From contig JAGFNQ010000726.1 in assembly GCA_024364735.1 (NCBI GenBank), positions 491,043 to 555,042 of the forward strand: DNA of 64,000 nt, written 5' to 3'. The DNA comes from Boesenbergia rotunda (lineage: Eukaryota; Streptophyta; Magnoliopsida; Zingiberales; Zingiberaceae). The first letter of the stretch is position 1. Every line of letters begins with the position of its first letter. The notes below the pieces were generated by a model, which had not been told where the DNA came from, made no database searches, and saw nothing but the letters and a program-made list of their open reading frames with translations. This document shows, one piece after another, positions 34,767 through 44,026 of the stretch. The translations under genes were made by a program, and so were the position numbers.

Positions 34767-35002
34767 AGTGGTATCAGAGCGGGTGGCTCAAACTTGGTGC
34801 AACCACCAGTTTGAGATTTTTTTTCGGATTTATGAATTTTAAATTTGTTTTTCTCTTTCGCTCAAATTCTCACGTTAATCGAGGTTGGTGCAACACCACT
34901 CGATCTTTTTCCGTTATTAATATTTTTTTTCCCGCACTACTAATACAAGACCTAGTCTTGGGACAAGTTTTGTTTATTTTTTTTCAGAAAAATTCAGTGG
35001 CC
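34767..35002 (+). other. C primer site and leader
   Basis: TGGTATCAGAGC at 34769-34780. The T-rich leader contains AACACCACTCGATC and CAAGACCTAGTCTTGGGA, both also present in D's leader. Confidence 0.85.
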
Positions 35003-36620
35003 ATGCAAGAGGCGTACAACACTGTCAGACCTTCTCTTTTCAGTGGAGAAGACTTCTCCTACTAGAAAAGCAGGATGGAAGTCCACCTGAAAACTCAGGT
35101 GAACATGTGGATAATCATCCAGTCTGGGCTGGAAATTCCCAAAAATGCACAAGGTGTGCTGCAACATTATACCGAGTGGGACGACCCACTAAAGAAGAAA
35201 ATCGAGGCCCATGCAAAGGCGACCCAAACTTTGCAATGCGGCTTAACCAAGGAGGAGCTGAACCGGGTGGGATCCTTCAACAACGTGAAGGAGCTTTGAA
35301 ACAAGCTGATCAAGCTGCACGAAGGCACTTTCGACACAAGGATCAGCAAAAGAGATCTGTTGTTGAACAAACTCTATACAATCAAGATGCACAACGGTGA
35401 GACTGCATCCCAACTCCATGCCAGAATTCAGGAGCTGATGAGCGGGCTGCACACGATAGGTCACAAGGTTGAAAACCGTGACCTGATAAGGTATACGCTA
35501 AATTCTTTTCCGAGAAACTCACTATGGGTGTCTATGGTAGATGCCTACAAAGTTTCAAGGAACTTATCTGAAATCAAATTAGACAAACTCTTTTCTGAAT
35601 TAGAACTGCACGAACAGACTAACACTACCTTGATCGAGAAAGGTATAGCTTTTGTTGAAGGTAAATCTCAAGGGAAAGCTCCCAAGAAGAAGACTCAACT
35701 AGCATCCGAGTCTGACTCAGACTTAGAATCAGAAGATAGTGAAGGGGATCGACCCAAGTTGGTTCGGCTAGCTCAGGATTACTACAAGGAACTTAAGCAC
35801 CAGACGAGGAAGAAAAGTCAAGCCGAAGAAAGGAAGATCTAGCAGAACCCTCAACAAGCTCGAAGAGCAAGAACAACATTACTTGCTACGAATGCAACAA
35901 AAAGGGGCACTTCAAGTCAGAGTGCCCCAATCTGAAGGAAATAAAGAAGGCGCGAAGAAAGAAGGCTCTCCAAGCCACCTGGGACGAATCCTCTTTCGAA
36001 GAAGAAGAAGTCCTGCAGGCGAATCTCCTCGCCCTAACCTCCTCAAAAAGCATCGACTCTGGATCATAATCAGAACCAGACGACAGAAGACTCACCATCT
36101 CGGAGAACGGGCAAATCACGGTAAGAGGTTACTCAGAATATGAACTGTCTAAATTAATCTCTTATTTGTCTCGTAACTTAGCAAAATCCAAAATCCTAGT
36201 TGAGAGCCTCCGACAGGAAGTAAAACGCCTAAAAGAGGAAGTTGACTCGAGGTCCTTGACCGAGCAAATTCAAGAAGGAACCTCAACTCAAGTTCAAAAG
36301 CTTGAGGAAGAGAATTCCTCCTTGAGAACTCAAGTCAAGGAGCTCAGAGTAGCCTTAGAACAGTTCACTTCGGGCTCCAAGGGTCTTGACATGATCCTTG
36401 GAAAGAAGAAGTCCGTTCTTAACCGATCCGGATTAGGCTATCGAACTAAGTCGAGACAACGATCATATTACTCTGTATTGAACCAATCCAGAACCCAAGT
36501 CTAAGCATGGGTCCCCAAGCTGTGTTTAAATAAACCGGCTGGACCAAACCAATATTGGATCCCCAAGGACAAGATTCACATCTTGCCTATCCTTATTGAG
36601 GCTTCAGTCAGGGGGAGCCA
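35003..36620 (+). pseudogene. C gag remnant (Sirevirus-like, CCHC and coiled coil)
   Basis: Starts MQEAYNTVRPSLFSGEDFSY, then TAG at 35063-35065 at the position where S has tryptophan. One frame continues to 35842 with a TGA at 35297 (expected W in D). After a frameshift between 35842 and 35880, a CCHC knuckle follows (CYECNKKGHFKSEC, about 35884-35925). An acidic linker and a predicted coiled coil come next (LVESLRQEVKRLKEEVDSRS and KLEEENSSLRTQVKELRVAL, 36190-36360). The C-terminal WVPKL...QYWIPKDKIHILP ends near 36595. The segment EGTSTQVQ (about 36280) resembles a dynein light chain 8 binding site, a feature reported for Sirevirus Gag. Not functional: at least four breaks. Confidence 0.85.
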
Positions 36621-36751
36621 GTATAAAAACCATATTCATAACAAGATAATTGTTTTTCACTTGCTTGCTTGCTTGTTTATTTTTTTTCAATCTTACCATG
36701 CTTAGACTTAGGATTGGTTAGATTAAGGACAAATGATTAAGTTAAAATTTG

Positions 36752-37020
36752 AACAACATAGTATTGGGTGGAGGTGAGATGATAGTACGTTAGGGAAGCC
36801 CCTCTAATAAGGTCAAGTATATCCTACTTGGTCTGTTTAGTATGGTGGAACTAGCCGAAGCTACCGATCCAAGACCCAAACTAGTTAGACCAAAATCTTT
36901 CAAGAAGTAACTTGAAGATGAATTTTTAGTAAAAGGCTTTGTTAAGGAAAGGGTTGATGCTCCAATAAGGCTACGGCCAAAGAAGGCCTAGTGCCTCGCC
37001 AAGACCTGGAAGCCAATTAC
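36752..37020 (+). other. Conserved Sirevirus gag-protease spacer, C copy
   Basis: Non-coding, with stops in all frames, yet closely matched in D (56729-56990) and, inverted, in S (17501-17790). Shared blocks include GATGATAGTACGTTAGGGAA, CTAGCCGAAGCTACCGATCC and GGCTACGGCCAAAGAAGGCC. It sits between the end of gag and protease. Confidence 0.75.
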
Positions 37021-37202
37021 TGAAAATCAAATTCACCTTACTACTTGTTAAATTTGAATCAAACACAAATTTTAATTAATCTTAGATTCAACACATTTTT
37101 TCAAAAATCAATAAATTTAACGTTATAAGTTTTTCAAAATTCAGTCAATGTCTTTCAAAATTAACCATGCCTTTCAAAATTAAAATCTTTATTTTTGAAA
37201 AC

Positions 37203-37260
37203 CTGTCTCAGAAAACCCATAAGGTTAACATGATTGATAACACTAGACTGGGTGAGACAG
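37203..37260 (+). other. Sirevirus conserved stem-loop, C copy
   Basis: Perfect 8-bp arms CTGTCTCA (37203-37210) and TGAGACAG (37253-37260), 42-nt loop with AAAACCCATAAGGTTAAC. Located about 80 nt upstream of protease. A TTTATGTGTAG/G acceptor-like site follows at about 37325-37336. Confidence 0.7.
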
Positions 37261-37337
37261 ATTAGGTTGTGAAAATCAATTTAAACTATCCCTAACTCTA
37301 ATTGGATCCAAATCAATAAATACTTTATGTGTAGGAA

Positions 37338-40300
37338 CATAAAGATTTGGACCAATGGATGTTGGATAGTGGATGCTCCAGACACATGACTGGAGACAAA
37401 TTGAAATTCACCAAAATCATGTTCAAGAACCTAGTCTCAGTAGCATTTGACAACAATGCTACACTCAAAGTCATTGGGTCAGGTAACATTGAACTCAAGT
37501 CTGATTTTGTGATTAAGAAAGTACTCTTGGTTGAAAATTTTAAGTTCAATTTGCTTAGTATAAGTCAACTATGTGATACTGGCTACGTAGTTACATTCAC
37601 CAACTCTGACTGCCTGATTAAAAACATTTAAGACTCAGAAGTTATGCTTAAGGGTACTAGGAAAAACAACGTTTATACCATAATTTACCTTTAGTACCAA
37701 AATGCTTCTTGACTCAATTAGAAGAATCCAACCTCTGGCATAGGAGATTAGGTCACACTCATGTTAAACTAATTTTTAAAATTACCCAACTTGGTTTAAT
37801 TAAAGGTGTACCAAAAATTAAGAATTTTGAAAACACAATCTGTAACTCATGCAACTAAGGCAAACAAACTAAGTCTACTCACAAACCAATTCAATCAGAC
37901 TTAACCCAAACCACACTTGAGCTCCTGCACCTTGACCTATTCGATTCACATGGAGTCAAGTCACTAAGCGGGAATCGGTACTGCTTAGTAATTATCGATG
38001 ATTAATCTAGGTTTACTTGGGTTAGGTTCCTAAAAACTAAGGTTGAAACCTTAAATATATTTATTGACTTATGTAAAATAATTGAAAACCAAAATGATAC
38101 TAAAATCAAAAGACATAGAAGTGATCACGGGGGAGAATTTGAAAATCAAAGGTTTGAGAAATTTTGCAAAATAAATGGGTATATTCATGAGTTTTCCTAT
38201 CCTAGAACCCCCCAACAAAATGGGATAGTGGAGAGGAAAAATAGAACCCTTCAGGAAGCCACTAGAACCATGTTGAATGAATTTAACCTAGCTAACCAAG
38301 TTTGTGCAGAAGTAGTAAGTACGACATGTTACATCCAAAACAGGGTTCTAATTAACAAAACACATAATAAAACTCCTTATGAACTATATTATCATAGACT
38401 GTCTAACCTACACTACCTAAGAATCTTTGGGTGCAAAGTCCATATCTTGAACACTAATGACTACCTAGGTAAGTTCCAATCTATGTCAACCCCAGGGATC
38501 TTCTTAAGATATTCAACAACTAGTAGGACCTATAGGGTTTATAATAAACAAACTTACAAAATTGAAGAAACTACTAACTTAATTTTTGAAAAGGAAATTG
38601 AACCAAAAACTGGTAATTAAAAATTGAACCAACCAAATATTGATCAGGAAGACACTGAACCAACAATTGAACCATTGGTTGAACATCTAAATGAACTAAC
38701 TCTTGAACCAACTACTGAGGTCTCAACTGAACCAATAACTGAACCAACCCAAGTAGTGGAACCAAACACTGAACCAAACCGTCCAGCCGGACATGAGGCT
38801 GAACCTAGTACTAGAAGAATCAAGAAACCCAGACTCAGTCACCCCTCTGATCAAATTATGGGTGATCCAACCTTAGGAGTCAGAACTAGGTCTTCCTATA
38901 GAAATCTTAGTCAGATCACATTAATTTCAAAAATTAAACCTAAGACTATAGAGGAAGACCTACCTGACCCTGATTGGAACATAGCTATGCAAGAGGAGTT
39001 AGCCCAATTTGAAAGAAACCAAGTTTGGGTACTAGTACCCAAACCTAAGGGTAAGTCTGTTATAGATACTAAGTGGGTGTTCAGAAATAAATTAAATGAT
39101 CAAGGGGAAATAGTCAGAAATAAAGCCCGCTTAGTAGCTAAAGGGTTTAGTCAGGTCGAAGGGTTAGACTATGATAAAACCTATGCCCCAGTAGCCAGAC
39201 TTGAGTCAATTAGAATGTTGTTAGCTTTTGCAACCCATAGAGGGTTCAAGCTATACCAAATGGATGTTAAGTTTGCCTTCTTAAATGGGTTTATCAAAGA
39301 AGAAGTTTATGTAGGATAACCCCCAGGATTTGAAGACCTAGAAAAACCTGACTATGTTTTTAAACTTAGAAAAACACTTTATGGGTTGAAACAATCACCT
39401 AGGGCATGGTATGAACGGTTATCAACCTATCTAATTTCTAAGGAATTTAACCAAGGTCAAATTAACTCCACCCTATTCGTTAAAAACTTAGAAAAAGATA
39501 TTTTCATTGCACAAATTTATGCTGATGATATAATTTTTGGATCCACCAACTCTAACTTTCTAAAAGAATTTGTAAAAATAATGGAAAGTGAACTCGAAAT
39601 GAGCCTGGTAGGTGAGCACAACTTTTTCTTGGGATTACAAATTAAACAGACTAGAGATAGTAATTATGTTCACCAATCCAAGTATGATAAAGAGTTAATA
39701 AAGAAATTCAAAATGGATAATTCCAAAAGCTTAAGTACCCCTATGGCTACAAATGTCAAAATAGATAATGACCCTGAAGGAAAGCCTGTAGATCTTAAGC
39801 TATACCGAAGAATGATTGGTAGCCTACTTTACATGACCGCAAGTAGACCTGATATCTTATTTTCTGTAGGAATGTGTGCTAGGTACCAAACTTGTGCTAA
39901 GGAATCCCACTTAGCAGCCCTAAGACGAGTACTTAGGTACATTAAGGGTACCCTAAATGTAGGGATTTGGTATCCTAGGACTTCCACTTTTGAATTATTA
40001 GGATATTCTAGCTCTGACTATGCTGGGTGAAAATTAAATAGAAAAAGTACCAGTGGAAGTTGCCAACTATTAGGACATAGCCTAGTCAGCCGGTGTAGTA
40101 GAAAGCAACACTGCGTAGCATTGTCCATAACAGAAGCATAATATGTTGCCCTAGGAGAATGTGTAGCACAACTTTTGTGGATGATGCACACTCTTAAGGA
40201 CTTCTAGCTTAAGTACACACAATCCCAAGTCTATATTGATAATATTAGTTTAATCAACTTGACTAAAAACCTAATTCAACATTCTCGAACAAAACATATA

Positions 40301-40442
40301 GAAGTTAAACATCATTTTGTAATGGATCATGTAGCCAGGGGTGAAATAGTACTTAAGCATGTGGACTCGAAATCCAACTTAGCTGATATCTTTAACAAAC
40401 CCTTACCTGAGTCTGAGTTTAGCTCACTAAGAAGCCAATTAG
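37338..40442 (+). pseudogene. C protease-integrase-RT-RNase H remnant (Sirevirus-like copia)
   Basis: Protease QWMLDSGCSRHMTGD at about 37352; integrase zinc region LWHRRLGHTHVKLI (37735) to CNSCN; core DLFDSHG, SDHGGEFENQ and VERKNRTLQE; GCKVHILN domain; RT from about 38950 with the YADDIIFGS motif (37% into 39386-40030); RNase H with SDYAG to LADIFNKPLPES. Frame changes between 37631 and 37720. Stops at 37629, near 37857 and 38002, at 38618, 39317, 40028, and near 40140 and 40207. Most fit single-base decay of CAA, TGC or GAA codons. It is cut at 40443 by G2, a few codons past the RNase H tail. Confidence 0.88.
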
Positions 40443-40564
40443 TGTAACACCCAATAAATTTCTGGTATTATTAGGGATTTTTAGGAATTTTTCTAGCATT
40501 TTTCGGAATTTTATTGCATTTTTCGGATTAAAAATAAAAAGGAAAAAGTTAAAGGGTCGGGTGG

Positions 40565-40629
40565 GGATTGATCCCGCGACCACAGGGAGAAGCAAAGTCT
40601 TAAGGGCAGCCAAGTAACCAGCTGGGCTA
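40565..40629 (-). other. Antisense tRNA-like boxes in G2 5' LTR
   Basis: Minus-strand box A-like TAGCCCAGCTGG (40629-40618) and box B-like GGTCGCGGGATCAATCC (40581-40565), 36 nt apart. Also in the 3' LTR (about 47418-47482) and the solo LTR (14046-14110). Confidence 0.6.
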
Positions 40630-42240
40630 GGGTATCAAGCATAAAAAAGTATGAAATGAAATAATATTATAGTTGATTTAGCCCGTTTCATGAAGAGGTG
40701 TTTAAACTTCCACTTAAGTTGTGTTAAGACCCCTCTTAGGGTTTCGGGGAGGCGCGCGAAGCAGGGAGGGGGCTGCGAAAATAGGAAAAAAAGGGTTTTC
40801 TTCCTCCTTCTTCCTCCTCTTGAGTGGAGAGCCTAGGGCTTCTTCCCTAGGGCCAAGAAGTGGAGTTTTCTTGCAAAGGAAGAGGAAAAGAACCCTACAC
40901 TAAGAATTTGAGATATTTAGTGAGTTTCTTCAAGAAAAGGGTAAGTAAATCACTCACCTGCAATAGGAGTAGCTTCGCATGTAGTTTTCTTGTTGTAGAA
41001 CCTTGATTTCGTAATCTAAGTGCATGCTTTGAGAATATTGTTTATTGTGTGATTTAAGTTTCTAAAGAATACATGTTTTAATCATAGAATTTGAATTGGA
41101 GTAGATTGTTATGTGTGTGATCTAAGCATGAAAGATTAAGCTCTTGAAAAGCCCAAAAAATGAGTTTTGGGTTAAGGGCACGCAAGGTGCTCGATGAAAG
41201 TTCCAAGTGAGAAAGGTAAAGTTTTGTAGTGCAAAGATTTATGAAAAAGAAAGTTTAGCTTGATAAATACAAGCATTATGAATAAGAAAGTATTTTACTT
41301 TTGTAAAGTGGCATGTACCGGGCAAAAGAGAGGCCCACAGAATGTTAGAAAGAAGCTCTAATAGGGTGCGGTGGCTAGCTACCCCGAAACCTATTAGGGA
41401 TGCGCGCATTGGTACACTGATACCAGGTACATTGTCAAGGCCTGAGAAAGTTGATTATTATTTTGAAGTATATGAGTATATGGAAGTGTTTCAATTTTCC
41501 TTAAGTGTATGTTTTGTTATGTATGATAACATGGTTATGTTATAATCATGTTAAAGAGAAAGAGCAAAGAAGTTAGTGTTTTAAAGTATGGAAATGTATC
41601 ATTAGTAAGTTTCAAAAGAAATTATGAGCATGTTAGATTTGCCAATGTTTTAATGCTAGTAAATGTTTTCAAGCATGATTGAGCATGATAAGTATGTGAA
41701 AGTTTCCATGTGTAAGTATTTCAAAGTGCATGTGTTTTGAAGCAAGCATTCTTTGAAAAGAGCATGTTTATCCCTTATCGTTGGATTTGTGAGTTAGGAT
41801 TTACTACTAAGCAATTTGCTTATTAGTTGCATTTCCTTCTATTGCAGACAAAGGTAAAGAAAAAGCATAAGTTAAGGAGGGAAGGGACTTGCATTGATGT
41901 TCATGGCGGCGGAACCGTGGAAAGATCATTGGGCTAAGTCTTGTAGAAACATGTGTTTTGGTGTTTCGAAGTGGTAGAATGAATGACTTTGTTTAAACCT
42001 TGCATAGATACAAAGTTGGGTACAAACTCTAGTCTAAAGTTCACACATGTTTTGATAGTTTATTTACTTCCGCAAAAGTCCTAATTTCAAGTTTATGAGG
42101 TTGTTTTGAATTGCTAAAAGGTTTAGAAAACTAGTATACAATATAGAAATGGAGTTATGTCTTTGTATGTCTTGAAGGTATATGTTTTGTGGATCGATGG
42201 AGAAGGTCTACAGGTCTGAAATGCAGGTTTTCAGGCGTGC

Positions 42241-42455
42241 CAGTCGCCTGGTACAGGACCAGGCGACTGCCCTATCGAACAGAAAGCTTCTGTTCGATGC
42301 ACCAGGCGACTGCCAGGAGGCCAGTCGCCTGGTGCCGCGCCCAGAAACTTTCTGTGGCCGATACCAGGCTACTGCCCTGAGGCCAGTCGCCTGGTGCCGG
42401 GCACAGAGAGTTTCTGTGGCTAATACTAGGCGACTGCCCGGAGGCCAGTCGTCTG
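42241..42455. promoter_or_regulatory. Four inverted pairs of CAGTCGCCTG/CAGGCGACTG, 19 bp apart
   Basis: Sites start at 42241 and 42260, 42303 and 42322, 42365 and 42384, 42427 and 42446. Within a pair the two sites are inverted relative to each other, 19 bp start to start, giving 10-bp stems with 9-nt loops. The 3' LTR has the same array (about 49103-49320). Confidence 0.78.
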
Positions 42456-42618
42456 GTGCCACTGAAAAAAAAAGTTTTCCAACCAAAAAGAGAAGGGACT
42501 CAAGTAGTCATAACCTAAGGCTAAGATTAAGGTAAAGTTAAAGGTCCAGTTAAAGTGACGTCCGGCCTCTTAAGGTAAGGAAGAGGAAGAGAAGAAGTTA
42601 AGAAGTCGGGGCGTCACA

Positions 42619-43480
42619 GAGTGGTATCAGAGCAAAAGGTTTCACCCTTCCGCCACACTGACATCAAGCATCAATCCTGCCGCCTGCCAAGTAAGAAGTT
42701 CATGTGTTGTAGTTTTGTATACTTTTCATTATTGACTGCTAATATCAGTAAGTGCATGATGATCGAGAAGTATGTTAATATTATATGTATTAGTATTATA
42801 AGTGCAAGATGATAAGAAAGTATGTTAGTATTATTATATGCTATTATGTGCATGATCAGTATATGCTATCTAATATGAGTATGATGATAGTATGATGATA
42901 AGTTTGATAGCAGTATGATGATATGACACATGTATATGAGTATGATGATAGTATGATGATAAGTATGATGATAGTATGATGATATGACATATGCCATATG
43001 AGTATGATGATATGAGTAGGATGATAGTGAAAGTAATAAAATGTCCCTTATTGATGAAAGTCTTATTCATGAAGTAATGTCCTATTACCACCTCTTTATG
43101 ATATAAAGATAATAGCCAAGAGGACGTCCTAGAAAGGCCCAAAATGAGGAGCGAGCTCCTAGAGGGCAAGAGGCAACATAGTCTCTTTATGATATAGAGT
43201 AAGAGAATGTCAAGACGACGTCCTAGAAAGGCCCAAAATGAGGAGTGAGCTCCTAAGGGCAAGAGCAACAAAGTCAGTACCACCACCAATCTTTTAGAGG
43301 TGTGGCTCGGTTACAAAGGTAAGTAGTAGAATAGCAGCAAGTTATTGCCACCATGATGACTAACTAGTAGGCCTCCCATTACCCCGCGGGTGGAGAATGT
43401 AGTGGCAGCAGTTGTGACCGACGATCCATCGGTTACATCTATAGTCCCGACAAGGGGGGGGGGGTAAGGCAAGAAGCGTA
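42619..43480 (+). other. G2 primer site and leader with ATGATAGT repeats
   Basis: TGGTATCAGAGC at 42622-42633. No gene. 42870-43030 is a slippage-type array of AGTATGATGATAGTATGATG, followed by a ~92-bp tandem duplication (43091-43273). A G run at 43446-43459 and a variant-like CGGTTACA stretch precede gag. Confidence 0.8.
43091..43273. repeat. ~92-bp tandem duplication in G2 leader
   Basis: Two copies (from 43091 and 43183) of CTCTTTATGATATA...GACGTCCTAGAAAGGCCCAA...GAGCTCCT. Each contains the GACGTCCT core; the first has the full palindrome AGGACGTCCT. Confidence 0.85.
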
Positions 43481-43489
43481 CCTCATCTA

Positions 43490-44026
43490 GTGGTAGAAAC
43501 TGAAGCTAGAGAACTTCTCAGGCACAATGAACCATGGGATTCTCAAGCATGGTTCAAAACGTTGGAAAGTAAAGTAGAGCAACTGGACTGGCCTGAGGTA
43601 GAGAAAAAAAAGGTGTGCATCTTTCTGCCTTACAGGAGATGCTAGAATGTGGTGGGAGAGAGTCAAGGCCAAGAGAAATGTCAGCCAGATGACATGGGCC
43701 GACTTCGAGACTGAGTTCTTCGAAGAATATTTTTACATGCGAGTAACCAACAAGCGTTACGACGAATTCACGAAGTCAGACAGGGAGACTTGTCCGTGGA
43801 TGAAGCAGTGAAGAAGTTTAATCGGTTAGCTCATCTGTGCCCAGAGCTAGTTAGCACAGAAAAAGAGAGAGTCAGGCTAAGGCTCAAGATGTTAAGGCCT
43901 GAGATAGCGTTAAATGTGGCCAGCAGTGTTAAGAGGTCGCAAACCTCTGAAGAACTGATAAGTAGTGCTTTGATCATCGAGCACTACTTAAACAGTACAA
44001 AGACCACCAGAAATGTTGAACGATGA
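43490..44026 (+). pseudogene. G2 gag fragment
   Basis: Chromovirus-type capsid pieces: AWFKTLESKVEQLDWPEVEKKKVCIF (part, 43545-43620), then MWWERVKAK, then the intact stretch VDEAVKKFNRLAHLCPELVS to NVER* (43790-44026). At least two frameshifts. The zinc knuckle is absent, and gag runs directly into protease sequence, so a deletion joins them. Confidence 0.8.

Larger units (their letters stand above)
40443..42618 (+). mobile_element. G2 5' LTR
   Basis: Begins TGTAACACCCAATAA. It contains the antisense tRNA-like block (40565-40629), a conserved CTAATAGGGTGC...CCTATTAGGGATG segment (41356-41405) and the 19-bp-spaced site pairs (42241-42455). It ends GGCGTCACA next to the primer site. Confidence 0.93.
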
